This document shows positions 25,483 to 35,581 of a DNA stretch of 36,032 nt, piece by piece. Position 1 is the stretch's first letter, and every line of letters begins with the position of its first letter. Below the pieces are notes generated by a model. It ran no database searches, was not told the DNA's origin, and was given only the letters and a program-made list of their open reading frames with translations. The DNA comes from Melioribacter roseus (GTDB lineage Bacteria; Bacteroidota; Ignavibacteria; Ignavibacteriales; Melioribacteraceae). The stretch lies in contig DYJK01000027.1 of assembly GCA_020723165.1 (NCBI GenBank), positions 1-36,032 on the forward strand, written 5' to 3'. The translations under genes were made by a program, and so were the position numbers.

Positions 25483-26033
25483 AAGATACATCGGCAAACG
25501 AGATTTTAATCGGCACTGAAAAATTTGTTCCTATGATTTCAGAAGCCGAAATTCAAAAGAGAATAGAAGAACTCGGCAAACAAATTTCTGAAGAGTACAG
25601 AACAAAACTGCCGATCTTTATCGGAATTCTAAACGGGTCGTTTATGTTTATGACAGACTTGATGAAAAATATTGATATAAATTGCGAGATTGATTTCTTC
25701 AAACTGTCGAGTTACGGCGATGAAAAAATCTCTTCCGGTAAAGTTAAATTAGTCAAGGATTTAAATGCAGATATTAAAGACCGGCATTTGGTGATAGTGG
25801 AGGATATAGTCGATTCCGGTCTGTCGATCAAGTATGTTGAAGAAATGATTCAATTCAATCAACCGGCAAGCATGAAGGTTGTTTCGCTTTTGATGAAGCC
25901 GGAGAGCCTGAAATATGACGTTAAAATTGATTATATTGGCTTCAAAATTCCTAACAAATTTGTTATTGGTTACGGTCTTGATTACGCGCAAAAGTACCGC
26001 AATCTCAGATCGATCTATGTTTTAAGCGAATAA
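25470..26033 (+). CDS. hpt: Hypoxanthine(-guanine) phosphoribosyltransferase
   Basis: Purine salvage enzyme converting hypoxanthine or guanine and PRPP into IMP or GMP. 187 aa. PRPP-binding motif EDIVDSG at 111-117 (preceded by HLVIV), the N-terminal ILNGSFMFM loop, and the KLSSYGDEKISSG flexible loop region are all recognisable, and the C-terminal FVIGYGLDYAQKYRNL is the base-binding segment. The ATG lies inside the end of tilS, so translation is coupled. ftsH begins 16 bases after the stop, behind AAGGGGGA. Confidence 0.95.
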   Translation: MDKIKDTSANEILIGTEKFVPMISEAEIQKRIEELGKQISEEYRTKLPIFIGILNGSFMFMTDLMKNIDINCEIDFFKLSSYGDEKISSGKVKLVKDLNADIKDRHLVIVEDIVDSGLSIKYVEEMIQFNQPASMKVVSLLMKPESLKYDVKIDYIGFKIPNKFVIGYGLDYAQKYRNLRSIYVLSE

Positions 26034-26049
26034 GGGGGAAAGAGATTAA

Positions 26050-28146
26050 ATGTTTGATAGATTAAATAAATTATTTATGGCAGATTCCGAAAATCCAAAA
26101 AATTCCAAGAAACCTTTTGGCAGCGGATCACAGAAACCAGATGGTGATTTCGATTGGTCGAAAATTATAAGAACTGTCTTTAGCTGGGGTGCTGTAATTA
26201 TTGTTGCTGTTATTATTATGCAGTTCATGCGTTCCGGTCAATCCAATTCTACCGAAATAGATTTTACTGTTTATGAAAAATTACTTGCCGATGGAAAAAT
26301 AACAGAAATTAAAATTGTTAAATCCGATGTTAACGATTACCGTATCGATGGAACTCTATCCGTAAAAGAGAAATTGCTTATTAACGGTAACTACGTAGAT
26401 GTTAAATCATTTTATGTAATCTTTGATCAATCGTTGATTAATGAAAGTATTAAGATATGGAAAGAGAAGAATATAAACTTCACGTTTGTTAAAGAATCGA
26501 ATGAATGGCTTACAGTTCTTCTCGGATTTATCCCGTGGGTAATAATATTTGCGGTTTGGATTCTACTTTTCCGCAGAATGCAAGCTGGTGCCGGCGGAAC
26601 ACGCGGTATTTTTAATTTCGGTAAAAGTAAAGCAAAATTAATTTCAGAATCGGCAACAAAAGTTACATTTAAAGATGTTGCCGGTGCAGATGAAGCAAAA
26701 CAAGAACTCGAAGAGATAATAGAATTTTTACGCGAGCCAAGTAAGTTTCAAAAGTTAGGCGGAAAAATTCCCCGTGGTGTTTTGTTGTTAGGTCCTCCAG
26801 GAACCGGTAAAACATTGTTGGCACGCGCAGTTGCCGGTGAAGCCGGTGTTCCGTTCTTCTCAATTTCCGGTGCTGACTTTGTTGAAATGTTTGTTGGCGT
26901 TGGTGCAAGCCGTGTACGCGATCTTTTTGAACAAGGTAAGAAAAATGCACCATGTATAATTTTTATTGATGAAATTGATGCTGTCGGTCGTCATCGCGGT
27001 GCCGGACTTGGCGGCGGACATGATGAACGCGAACAAACACTAAATCAATTATTAGTTGAGATGGATGGATTCGAACAAAACAGCGGTGTGATTATTATTG
27101 CAGCTACAAACCGTCCCGATGTTTTAGACCCGGCATTGTTAAGACCCGGCAGATTTGACCGCCAGGTTGTTGTTGATCGTCCCGATGTTAAAGGTAGGGA
27201 AGGAATTCTTAAAGTTCATACAAGAAAAATTCCGCTCGATACCGATGTTGAATTAGCAGTATTGGCAAAAGGTACACCGGGGTTAGCCGGTGCTGAACTT
27301 GCCAACATGGTTAATGAAGCTGCGCTTTTAGCTGCCCGTAAAAATAAAAAGAAAGTTTCGATGGAGGATTTTGAAGAATCAAAAGATAAAGTGATGATGG
27401 GTATGGAACGTAAGAGTATGATAATATCCGAGGAAGAGAAAAAAGTAACTGCTTATCATGAGATCGGTCATGTACTAGTTGCAAAAATGCTTCCCGAAGC
27501 AGACCCGGTTCATAAAGTAACAATCATCCCTCGCGGTAGGGCACTTGGTGTTACAACATATCTGCCGGTAGACGAAAAGCATACCTACTCTAAAGATTAT
27601 TTGGAAGCAATGATTACTTATGCACTGGGCGGCAGAGCGGCTGAGAAAATCATATTCAACAAATTTACTACCGGTGCCGGTAATGATATTGAAAAATCTA
27701 CTAACATTGCTCGCAAGATGGTTTGTGAATGGGGCATGAGTGAAAAATTAGGTCCGCTTGCCTATGGAACAAGAGAAGAAGAAATTTTCTTAGGACGTGA
27801 GATTACAAAACATAAAGATTACAGCGAACAAACTGCCGAGGATATTGATAACGAAGTAAAATCAATTGTATCTGGCTGCATGGTAAGGGCAGAAAAAGTT
27901 TTAAAAGATAATATTGAATTCCTTCATAAATTATCCAAAGAGTTATTGGAACGGGAAATTCTTGATTCGGATGAAATAGATAAGATAATTAAGGGGGAAG
28001 AACTTCCACCTCTTAAACGTAACGGTTCCGAATCGGACAAAAAAAATAATGCTGAAGCCGTTCCGGATCATGTAAAAAAAATGTTAGAAGATAGACAAAA
28101 AAGAGATTCTGTAAAGCACGCTGAAAAGGCAGATGGTAGCAACTGA
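26050..28146 (+). CDS. ftsH: ATP-dependent zinc metalloprotease FtsH
   Basis: Hexameric membrane AAA protease for quality control of membrane and short-lived cytoplasmic proteins. 698 aa. Two membrane segments flank a periplasmic loop (about 38-58 and 156-174). Walker A is GPPGTGKT at 248-255, Walker [12 protein letters not shown] region [19 protein letters not shown]. The zinc site is HEIGH at 470-474, where most FtsH have HEAGH, with the third ligand D546 in [10 protein letters not shown]. The N-terminus has a short hydrophilic extension before the first membrane helix (about 35 aa, [10 protein letters not shown]), and a charged tail ends the protein. It overlaps the kinase gene by 14 bases. 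Confidence 0.96.
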   Translation: MFDRLNKLFMADSENPKNSKKPFGSGSQKPDGDFDWSKIIRTVFSWGAVIIVAVIIMQFMRSGQSNSTEIDFTVYEKLLADGKITEIKIVKSDVNDYRIDGTLSVKEKLLINGNYVDVKSFYVIFDQSLINESIKIWKEKNINFTFVKESNEWLTVLLGFIPWVIIFAVWILLFRRMQAGAGGTRGIFNFGKSKAKLISESATKVTFKDVAGADEAKQELEEIIEFLREPSKFQKLGGKIPRGVLLLGPPGTGKTLLARAVAGEAGVPFFSISGADFVEMFVGVGASRVRDLFEQGKKNAPCIIFIDEIDAVGRHRGAGLGGGHDEREQTLNQLLVEMDGFEQNSGVIIIAATNRPDVLDPALLRPGRFDRQVVVDRPDVKGREGILKVHTRKIPLDTDVELAVLAKGTPGLAGAELANMVNEAALLAARKNKKKVSMEDFEESKDKVMMGMERKSMIISEEEKKVTAYHEIGHVLVAKMLPEADPVHKVTIIPRGRALGVTTYLPVDEKHTYSKDYLEAMITYALGGRAAEKIIFNKFTTGAGNDIEKSTNIARKMVCEWGMSEKLGPLAYGTREEEIFLGREITKHKDYSEQTAEDIDNEVKSIVSGCMVRAEKVLKDNIEFLHKLSKELLEREILDSDEIDKIIKGEELPPLKRNGSESDKKNNAEAVPDHVKKMLEDRQKRDSVKHAEKADGSN

Positions 28147-28801
28147 TCGTGCAACAATAGATTACCAAAGTGAGGTTTTAAGAAAAGCCATTCATCTTTG
28201 TTCACTGTCAATTCCCGTTGTATATTATTTTATTACAAGGGAACTTGCACTTTTTATTCTTATCCCACTTACAATCCTATCATTATTTTTAGACCTCGGA
28301 AGATATTATATCAAACCATTAGGCGATTTTATTTATAAATATCTTGGATTCCTTCTCCGCAGACATGAGAGGGATGAAAAGAGAAAAAGTTTGAACGGTG
28401 CTACTTATGTGCTCATTTCTGCGGTTGCTGTTATAATTCTTTTCCCTAAAGTATTTGTTGTTACCGGCTTTGCTGTTTTGATTATTGGTGATATCGCCGC
28501 AGCACTGATCGGCAGAAAATTTGGGCAGACACAATTTTTATTTAAAAGTTTGGAAGGAACTCTTGCATTTTTTGTGTTCTCTTGCATAGTGGTTCTATTT
28601 ACACCTAAGATTCAAGGCAGTTTAACTGAATTTATAATTGGATTTGTATCCGTTGGTGTTGGGGCTATTGCGGAAAATGTTTCAGTCGGGTGGGCTGACG
28701 ATAACTTAACAATACCGGTAAGCATTGGTATAACAATGTGGATTTTGTATGCAATATTTCTTCCTAACCTTGCCCTTGTATTACCGAATGTTCCAAATTA
28801 A
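28133..28801 (+). CDS. Dolichol kinase / CTP-dependent diacylglycerol kinase-like membrane protein
   Basis: Polytopic membrane protein of the SEC59/DGK1/VTE5 family, which phosphorylates polyprenols, phytol or diacylglycerol, commonly with CTP. 222 aa and about six membrane segments. The N-terminal signature E-x2-RK-x2-H is present (EVLRKAIH, R17, K18, H21), as are the cytosolic basic loop [19 protein letters not shown] and the C-terminal motif [13 protein letters not shown]...[11 protein letters not shown] phosphatidate cytidylyltransferase is the main alternative, but the small size and RK-H motif favour the kinase group. Starts within ftsH (14-base overlap) and ends the operon. The lipid substrate cannot be told. 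Confidence 0.8.
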   Translation: MVATDRATIDYQSEVLRKAIHLCSLSIPVVYYFITRELALFILIPLTILSLFLDLGRYYIKPLGDFIYKYLGFLLRRHERDEKRKSLNGATYVLISAVAVIILFPKVFVVTGFAVLIIGDIAAALIGRKFGQTQFLFKSLEGTLAFFVFSCIVVLFTPKIQGSLTEFIIGFVSVGVGAIAENVSVGWADDNLTIPVSIGITMWILYAIFLPNLALVLPNVPN

Positions 28802-28871
28802 GATGTGAAACTTTAACATCGTATTTTAGTATAAAAGAAAATTTATTATGAAATAATTTTACTGTTTTAAT

Positions 28872-29963
28872 ATGAAAAAAAAATTTTATCTGCTCGTTCT
28901 AATTTTATCTGCCATGATTATTATATCATGCGACAATGCCAGGAAACCGGCATCGGGACAAGAAGATGAATTGATTGTCTTCGCTGATTCTGCCGAGTTC
29001 TACAATCTTGAAAATTCTCTGATCACAGTTTTTGGAAAAGTTATTTATACTCCTCAACCCGAAAATTTGTTTTATCTAACCAGGAAAGACCTTTCGGAGT
29101 TCGAAAAATATAAGGATAGAAAGAATATAATTTTTATTGCACCGCTTGGCTCACAATCTAAAGTATCCAAATTCATTGAAGATATAATTAGTCCCGAAGT
29201 AAAAAATTTAGTAAATGAAGATTCAATCTCGGTTATTAATAAGTATGATCTGTGGGCTAACAACCAATTGGTAATGGTAATTACATCATCGAATCTGGAA
29301 AAACTAAATAAGAATATTCTTAAAGAGCACGAAAACCTTTTGCATTATTTTCAAAAAATTTCTGATGAACGTCTCTTTCAGAGTTTGTATAATGAACGAT
29401 TTGAACAGAAGAAAATAGAAGCCGGTTTTCTGAAAGATTATGAATGGATGATTTATGTACAAACCGATTTTTACCTTGCTAAGAATGATCCGGAAGGAAA
29501 ATTTGTGTGGCTGCGGAGATCACCCGGTTCCGACATGGAACGCTGGATCTTTGTTCACTGGATCGATAACGCGTCACCTATGCAGTTAAACCGGGATTCG
29601 GTTTATGCTATACGTAATAATTTAACTCGTAAATATTTCAAATCGTCGGACGACTCCAGCTATGTTGGGATATCAAATGATTTTAAAACTACAACTGAAG
29701 TAAACTTTCTCAATCGTTATGCACTTTTTACCCAGGGTTTGTGGAGAATGGAAGATGGTTCAATGGGCGGTCCATTCATCAACTATACGTTTTTTGATGA
29801 GAAGACGAAACGATTATATATGCTCGATGGTTCTGTTTACGCGCCAAAATACTATAAGAAAAAATTGATCCAGCAAGTCAATGTTATCATGCAGTCTTTT
29901 TTAACCGGTAGGGAAGTGAAACCGGAAAAAAGAGAAGAACTGATGGATGAACTGGAAGACTAA
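28872..29963 (+). CDS. DUF4837 family lipoprotein
   Basis: A 363-aa lipoprotein with lipobox IIISC (C20) followed by DNARKPASGQEDEL. The body matches DUF4837, a family of uncharacterised envelope proteins, mainly of Bacteroidota: the strand-rich segment LFYLTRKDLSEFEKYKDRKN, WLRRSPGSDMERWIFVHW, and the hallmark TQGLWRMEDGSMGGPFINY near residue 300. No catalytic residues are known for the family. It stands 70 bases behind the greA operon on the same strand, with no clear terminator between, so read-through is possible. Function not inferred. Confidence 0.82.
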   Translation: MKKKFYLLVLILSAMIIISCDNARKPASGQEDELIVFADSAEFYNLENSLITVFGKVIYTPQPENLFYLTRKDLSEFEKYKDRKNIIFIAPLGSQSKVSKFIEDIISPEVKNLVNEDSISVINKYDLWANNQLVMVITSSNLEKLNKNILKEHENLLHYFQKISDERLFQSLYNERFEQKKIEAGFLKDYEWMIYVQTDFYLAKNDPEGKFVWLRRSPGSDMERWIFVHWIDNASPMQLNRDSVYAIRNNLTRKYFKSSDDSSYVGISNDFKTTTEVNFLNRYALFTQGLWRMEDGSMGGPFINYTFFDEKTKRLYMLDGSVYAPKYYKKKLIQQVNVIMQSFLTGREVKPEKREELMDELED

Positions 29964-30028
29964 CTTTTTTAAATCCTTATAACCATAATTTCAAAATGCT
30001 GGATCTACATTAAATCTAAGAGGACAAT

Positions 30029-30385
30029 ATGAACAGCATAATGGTGACAAAAGATTTGCTTTCAAAAACAATAATAACAGTATTAAACAGCATCGGTATT
30101 ATTTATTTCTTTTTAGGTTTAGTTGGGGGGGCAGCATTGTTGTTTACTTCAGTAAAGGAAGTTTATGTTCCTCCTAGCGGCCTTTTTGAGCAAGGGACCT
30201 ATAAAACTGTCATTAATAATTCTTTTGTCGTCTACGGCATTATGGGTATCATCTCCAGCATAGTAGTTTGGGCTATATGTTTTGGGATAGCAAGAATAAT
30301 CGAACAAAATATATACCTTATTCAAAAGGATAATCCTTTAGTCAAAACTTCACAAGGAATTGCTGATAATCCTAGAGTAAAATGA
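30029..30385 (+). CDS. Small membrane protein, two transmembrane helices
   Basis: A 118-aa protein with two predicted membrane spans (about 15-41 and 68-93) separated by an external or cytoplasmic loop of about 25 aa (VKEVYVPPSGLFEQGTYK). It ends in a hydrophilic tail. AGGA precedes the ATG at a good distance (four bases). I do not recognise the family. It lies 65 bases after the DUF4837 gene on the same strand and before a convergent gene. Confidence 0.65.
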   Translation: MNSIMVTKDLLSKTIITVLNSIGIIYFFLGLVGGAALLFTSVKEVYVPPSGLFEQGTYKTVINNSFVVYGIMGIISSIVVWAICFGIARIIEQNIYLIQKDNPLVKTSQGIADNPRVK

Positions 30386-30436
30386 ACCACGGAGTGTATA
30401 TTCAGGGATGATCCCTTAATTACTTGTGGAGATTTT

Positions 30437-30562
30437 ATGATAAGTAAGATACTAAAAAAGGAAAATTTCACAATTCTAAAATTGAAATTACGAATTAAGG
30501 TAAAACACAACATCGTCATTTCAACCCAGATATTTGATTTGACGAAATATTGTGGAGAGTAA
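30437..30562 (+). CDS. Doubtful 41-aa basic ORF
   Basis: ATG at 30437 with GGAG five bases upstream, ending in TAA at 30560-30562. The product is lysine-rich (ISKILKKENFTILKLKLRIK) and strand- or helix-forming. Its start signal is better than most chance ORFs, but composition is also what A-rich noncoding DNA gives. A 13-bp odd palindrome AGGGAT-G-ATCCCT lies at 30404-30416. The rest of 30386-30644 shows nothing. Confidence 0.25.
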   Translation: MISKILKKENFTILKLKLRIKVKHNIVISTQIFDLTKYCGE

Positions 30563-30644
30563 TCTTCATAAAATTTAAAACTTCACACCTTATTTATCTT
30601 GACCGAAGTTACATTATTGATTATCAAACCCTTATCAGACCATT

Positions 30645-32570
30645 CTAATTATAAACCTTAGCGAGCAGTTCTTGCTGTATCATATATTTTGAGAAGTCAT
30701 TTCTAATTTTATCTAAGTATAATTTTGCTCTCTCCTTTTTGTTGAACATCAGTTCATAGTTAGCGCGATAAACAAGCATTGTGCAAACAGCGTTGTAAAT
30801 AAATTCATTGTACTTATTGGGATTTTTTGGAAAACGAATTTTAAAATCTGGGTCCGGTGCCGAAACATATTCATTGCCTTTTACAACTTTGAATAAAAAT
30901 AAGTGGGGAACAATCTGAAATCCTTCGGGCAGATTAAATTCGCCGCGCTGCATTTCATTTTGAAATAACTCAAACCCGATGTAGTAATTTCGTCCCTGGT
31001 AATTTTCCGATATTAGTTTTGTCATTATTGTTCTATAGTACAACTCAAGTTTAGCCGGATCAAAATTTTCATCCCGTTCAAATGGTTCTAAAGCGGTTAG
31101 AAAATTATCTATATCAGCTTTAAGGTTTTTAATTACAGCCGGATGATTTCTTTTCAGTTGATTATAATACCATGAACGACGAAGTAATTCTTTATCAATG
31201 ATTATAGCGTCCTTTCTAAAATTTTCTACTTGCTGAAAGTAATAAGAAGCGGAGACGAAATAATCCCATTGATAGGAAAAAATGATCGAATTTTTTTCCG
31301 TACTGTTTATGAGCGCTTTTGTGTAATCTTCAAATGTGTGTTGATCGGATTGATCAACCTTTGAGAAGTTAACCGCTAATGAGATTATTACAATAACGAG
31401 TGCCGTGATCAGTAAATATTTACTATCAATATTCTTTTGTTTGGCTAACTTAAAAATTAATTTAAGACCAAAGCTGATAAAAAGCGATATCATGAAATAG
31501 GAAGCGAGAAAGTATGAATCGATATCGACTATATCGTAATTTATCGCATAACCAATCGATAGAATTAACGTTACAAGTATTGTCCAAAATATTTTTTTTA
31601 AACATTTAAATAATTCAACTAATCCGAATAGAAAAATTATCAAACCAGTGTAAGCAAATTCTGCCGGGAGATTTTGAAAATAATAGCCAAGCTGTTTTTT
31701 AGCCGCATCCATTGAAGCAAAGAGCCATACCTGGTATTGTTTGCCGGTAACATGACGAATAAAATTTTCAAAATTAATCGGGTTACCCCAGTTTAATGTT
31801 GGATTTGAGGATGCACGTAAGGGAAGATATAAATAAAATAACGCAATGGTTAAAATTAGAACTGATAGCAAAACTCCCAGCTTTTTGATTAATGACAGGT
31901 TAAATTTTTCTTTTGTAAAAAATAAAATTGCAGAAAAGGGAATTATTAACATTGTTGTCATGTGATTTGAAAAACCAAGACCGAATGAAATAGCAACAAA
32001 GATCCAATCCATATATTTATTTTTATCAGAGTAAAATGCTTTTAAAGTTGTAAATACAATCAGTGAGAATAAAAATATTTGTAGTGAATATACTTCAACC
32101 GAAGTTGATTGGACCCAAAATGTTTTGGATAATCCAAGTAATAATCCACCAACGATTGCACTTATTAGAATCAAATATTTCCCATCTTCATTTTTAGCTG
32201 TTACCGGTTGCTGTTTTTTCATCTTCACTTTTTTTTCAGGCAGAACCGGTCGGGAAATATTTGTTAGTAATAGTTGTAATGATTTTATGAATAACATTAC
32301 TCCGGCAGAACACCAAAAAGCCGCTAACAGATTTGCCGAGTATATTTTTGTGAATGGAAGCGGCAACAAAAGAAATAAATATCCTATGATAGTAAACAAT
32401 GGGTAACCGGTAGGATGCGCAATACTGGCTGTCGTTTGCACCGTTACAAGTTCACCTGAATCGATTTGCACTATACCCGGTGCTAACGTAAATATGTAAA
32501 TGATAAATATTGCTAATCCGCTTATGTAGGGAGAGTGCTTTTTTAACAGTTCAAGATTTTTAGCCGACAT
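30645..32570 (-). CDS. DUF2723 membrane glycosyltransferase
   Basis: Large integral membrane protein, 641 aa from the ATG at 32570 (a TTG at 32579 is also in frame). About ten hydrophobic segments fill the first 400 residues, followed by a soluble tail of about 240 aa. Its N-terminal region holds the DUF2723 signature: DSGEL at 37-41, where the Asp and Glu are the likely metal or glycosyl-donor residues of this GT-C fold, and AHPTGYPLF at 51-59. The eukaryotic relative TMEM260 is a protein O-mannosyltransferase, so a lipid-linked sugar donor and periplasmic protein target are plausible. The start lies inside the last codons of glnE, so translation is coupled, though no functional tie to glnE is apparent. 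Confidence 0.85.
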   Translation of the reverse strand: MSAKNLELLKKHSPYISGLAIFIIYIFTLAPGIVQIDSGELVTVQTTASIAHPTGYPLFTIIGYLFLLLPLPFTKIYSANLLAAFWCSAGVMLFIKSLQLLLTNISRPVLPEKKVKMKKQQPVTAKNEDGKYLILISAIVGGLLLGLSKTFWVQSTSVEVYSLQIFLFSLIVFTTLKAFYSDKNKYMDWIFVAISFGLGFSNHMTTMLIIPFSAILFFTKEKFNLSLIKKLGVLLSVLILTIALFYLYLPLRASSNPTLNWGNPINFENFIRHVTGKQYQVWLFASMDAAKKQLGYYFQNLPAEFAYTGLIIFLFGLVELFKCLKKIFWTILVTLILSIGYAINYDIVDIDSYFLASYFMISLFISFGLKLIFKLAKQKNIDSKYLLITALVIVIISLAVNFSKVDQSDQHTFEDYTKALINSTEKNSIIFSYQWDYFVSASYYFQQVENFRKDAIIIDKELLRRSWYYNQLKRNHPAVIKNLKADIDNFLTALEPFERDENFDPAKLELYYRTIMTKLISENYQGRNYYIGFELFQNEMQRGEFNLPEGFQIVPHLFLFKVVKGNEYVSAPDPDFKIRFPKNPNKYNEFIYNAVCTMLVYRANYELMFNKKERAKLYLDKIRNDFSKYMIQQELLAKVYN

Positions 32571-35340
32571 ATTTTTCAAATAATTGGATGTTGGATTTTA
32601 TTATTGAATTTAGTTCTTTATTTAATTCGTCGTTCTCTTTTACTTTTAGAAATGAAGCTAGCAACCGGTATTTTTCGTCTGTTAGCCGGACATTAACATT
32701 ATTTGTGTTGTAAATGTTTTGCAGAGAAAATTCTATTGAACGCAGCCGGTCGTAATTATTCTGTAAAGTTTCAAAATCTTTAGAAACGCTTCTGCCTAAA
32801 AAACTGAAGATCAATTTCGTTTTGTTACCTATAGCATTTTTAAGTATTACATGATCACTTAAAAGGATCGATTGAATTATGAAATCGATCGTTGATAAAC
32901 CGCCGCGCTGTTTTTTAATATTAAAGGAATCTGTACCGCTGATTAATTCCCTTTGAATTGTATTCTGCATCTTTTTGATATCTGCTTTAACAATTTCGGG
33001 TTTTAATTTTTTTATGCAGCCGGTAATCTCTTTTTTTATTTCGCCGAATAATTTTTTGTCGCCGTAGATAAATCTCAGTTTTGTTAATGCCTGGAATTCC
33101 CAAATCCTGGCACGTGAATTTAAATATTCTTTGTACTCTTTAATACCCCATGCAAGCGGAGAATTTTTACCTTCCGGGCGTAAACGGAAATCAATTTCAA
33201 ACGGTTTTATTTCTTGCTGTAGTTTGGTTGTTATCGTCTGAAAGTTTTTTTGTACATCACCATTCTCAGTGATCTTATCGATAACAATTATTAAATCTAT
33301 GTCAGAAGAGAAATTCATACTAACGGATCCATAGCTTCCAAGAGCCGCAATAAAATATTTGCAATGTATTTTGTGATCGGAGAAAAGTTTATTTACCCGG
33401 TAATCGAAATAACTGCCTAAAATTTCCGAAACCTTGTAATGATCAATCATACCAATAGCAAATTGAACGGCAGTTATAAATAAAACCCGGATTGTAGTGA
33501 GAGAATTGAAACTTTCTTTATTTAATTTTGTGAGAACTTTGCGGGTTAGCAAAAGTTCGGAACAATATTTATCCGATAGTAAAATTTCGACCGCCTTTTC
33601 CGAGTAAGAACAAATATTCAAAAAGATTGTAAAGAAATCTTTATCTAAAAATTCGTTGTACCAGATCGAAGGGAATTGTGAGATTCGAATTACCTTTACA
33701 AAGTTTTCAATTACTTTATCGGGTGCAGCGGATTTCTCAAGGTATTTCACCAAACCGGGCTCTATCTGGCTGAAAAGATTTATTGTTCGTGTGTCAAATT
33801 CTTTTTGATTTAGCAAACCGATTCCGGAACGCAAATATTTAATATTTTTTTCTGCACGATTATTATCCTTAAAAATAATTTTGTTGTAAGGATTTATTTC
33901 GGTTTGATCTTCGCTCTTGAGTATATCATCATAAATTTGTCGTACGGATTTGCGATATGAATTTAATTTATCCTTAAAATCTGGTGTTGATTGAATTCCT
34001 AAATAATTGGTCAGTTTGCTGAGTAATTCTCCTTCTTCCGGTATAAGATGAGTTTGACGGTCGTTCATCAACTGCAAAAAGTGTTCTATCCTTCTGTAAA
34101 AAATGTATGCTTCGTTAAGAATATCATGTTCATTTTGTGATATAAGATTATGTTCTTTTAATATCGGCAAAGCCGAAAGCGAATTGCCAGTTCGCAGATC
34201 TTTTATCTTCCCGCCGTTAATAAGTTGCAAAGCTTGAATTGTGAATTCGATATCACGGATTCCGCCGCTGAATAATTTTACATTCTCCCTCTCTTTGTTG
34301 CTTTGCTCTATATTGAATTTCATTTTTTTAATTTGCTCTTTAAGCGGTGAAGAAAATGTTAACGGGAAAATGTATGGTCGGAGAAAATCATAAAATTGTT
34401 TGTATAGATTTTTATTGCCCGTAACAAAATCCAATTTGATCAGCATCTGACGTTCCCAATCCTCGCCGCGCGTTTCGTAGTATTTGATATACTCGACTAA
34501 AGTTCGGCAAAGAGGAGAGTATAATCCATCCGGACGCAAACGGAAATCAACACGGTAAATATATCCGCGGTCAGTTATCTCGGTAGATGATTTAACAAAA
34601 AGGAGAGTTGTCTCAACTAATATTTCCTGGTAATATTTTTTTATTTGATCTATGTGGAAATCTGTTTCGAAGAACAAAAGTAAGTCAACATCGGAACTGT
34701 AATTCAACTCAACGCCGCCAAGTTTTCCGAGTGAACATAAACAATAATCTCGTTTCTCTAATTTTAGATTATACTTGTTCAATATTTCGTCAAAGCATAA
34801 ATCAAAAAGGATGGCATTGAGGGAAGCCGCTAAAAATGATAATTGCCCGGTGATTGATTTTAATTGATCGATTCCAAGTATATCTGTCAGACCAATTTTT
34901 AATGTATATCTTTTTTTTATCTGCTTTAGAAAATTCAATTTTGCCTGAAATGTAGAATATTTTTTTACTCCGCTTTCAATCTCGGTTTTCAACTCATCCA
35001 GTCCAAGTTTCCGTTCAAGATATTCTTGATCGAATACCTGGTAGAGATATTCAGGATTACGTACTATGATATCGGTTAAGTAATTACTGCTTGCTGATAC
35101 TGCAATTAAAATTTCTACATGATGCGGATATTTTAGAAGATCATAAAAAAATGCTTTGCGGTCGTATAATGAATTTATTGTCCGTAACAGATTTGCTTCC
35201 GAACTGCTTGTGAAATGGTATTTGTCTGCTTCCGTTTCCAATGACTTTATCATCTGCTCAAATAACTCAGAGGAGATCAACCCTTCCGAGTGTTCGATCA
35301 TCTTTGCAATAAAATTATTTGAAAAGGAAAAACTATTCAC
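32560..35340 (-). CDS. glnE: Glutamine synthetase adenylyltransferase-like protein (GlnE)
   Basis: 926 aa with two nucleotidyltransferase modules, the layout of GlnE, which adds and removes AMP on glutamine synthetase in response to PII. The first (adenylyl-removase) site is canonical: LGKLGGVELNYSSDVDLLLF with D217 and D219, then RVDFRLRPDGLYSPL and GGIRDIEFTIQALQL. The second (adenylyltransferase) keeps the acids D680 and D682 (SSDIDL) and IDFRLRPEGKNSPL, but the usual GKLGG turn is GSYGS (ALGSYGSVSMNF). Length is close to the E. coli enzyme. No glnA, glnB or glnK is in the window. Overlaps the DUF2723 gene. No clear ribosome site precedes the ATG. Confidence 0.87.
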   Translation of the reverse strand: MNSFSFSNNFIAKMIEHSEGLISSELFEQMIKSLETEADKYHFTSSSEANLLRTINSLYDRKAFFYDLLKYPHHVEILIAVSASSNYLTDIIVRNPEYLYQVFDQEYLERKLGLDELKTEIESGVKKYSTFQAKLNFLKQIKKRYTLKIGLTDILGIDQLKSITGQLSFLAASLNAILFDLCFDEILNKYNLKLEKRDYCLCSLGKLGGVELNYSSDVDLLLFFETDFHIDQIKKYYQEILVETTLLFVKSSTEITDRGYIYRVDFRLRPDGLYSPLCRTLVEYIKYYETRGEDWERQMLIKLDFVTGNKNLYKQFYDFLRPYIFPLTFSSPLKEQIKKMKFNIEQSNKERENVKLFSGGIRDIEFTIQALQLINGGKIKDLRTGNSLSALPILKEHNLISQNEHDILNEAYIFYRRIEHFLQLMNDRQTHLIPEEGELLSKLTNYLGIQSTPDFKDKLNSYRKSVRQIYDDILKSEDQTEINPYNKIIFKDNNRAEKNIKYLRSGIGLLNQKEFDTRTINLFSQIEPGLVKYLEKSAAPDKVIENFVKVIRISQFPSIWYNEFLDKDFFTIFLNICSYSEKAVEILLSDKYCSELLLTRKVLTKLNKESFNSLTTIRVLFITAVQFAIGMIDHYKVSEILGSYFDYRVNKLFSDHKIHCKYFIAALGSYGSVSMNFSSDIDLIIVIDKITENGDVQKNFQTITTKLQQEIKPFEIDFRLRPEGKNSPLAWGIKEYKEYLNSRARIWEFQALTKLRFIYGDKKLFGEIKKEITGCIKKLKPEIVKADIKKMQNTIQRELISGTDSFNIKKQRGGLSTIDFIIQSILLSDHVILKNAIGNKTKLIFSFLGRSVSKDFETLQNNYDRLRSIEFSLQNIYNTNNVNVRLTDEKYRLLASFLKVKENDELNKELNSIIKSNIQLFEKYVG

Positions 35341-35581
35341 TTGTAATAATAGATTTGTTTACAAAGGCTAAAATAGTCGATGGTTGGATAAATATCAGCA
35401 TTATAAAATCATAGATAAAAAATAATTCATATTGCTATTGATGACCATTCCTTGAGAGTAAAATAGTTTAATCTATCATAGAGAGTTTGCTCACCGTAAA
35501 TTTTTTGGGGTAGGTTCCCAACATACGAGGAATTAATCTGGAAACTATTTTGCTTATTAAAAATAATGATGCTGTTTGGAT
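35341..35581. other. Gap between the serine hydrolase and glnE
   Basis: Non-coding and A/T-rich. It should hold the glnE promoter on the minus strand, but I could not place one. A 43-codon minus-strand stretch without stops exists (includes YGEQTLYDRLNYF), but it has no start codon and is judged chance or decayed DNA. No hairpin with T-run is seen after the hydrolase stop. Confidence 0.4.

Noticed and set aside
35440-35580. 43-codon minus-strand stretch containing YGEQTLYDRLNYF
   Set aside because: No start codon or ribosome site, and no recognised family.
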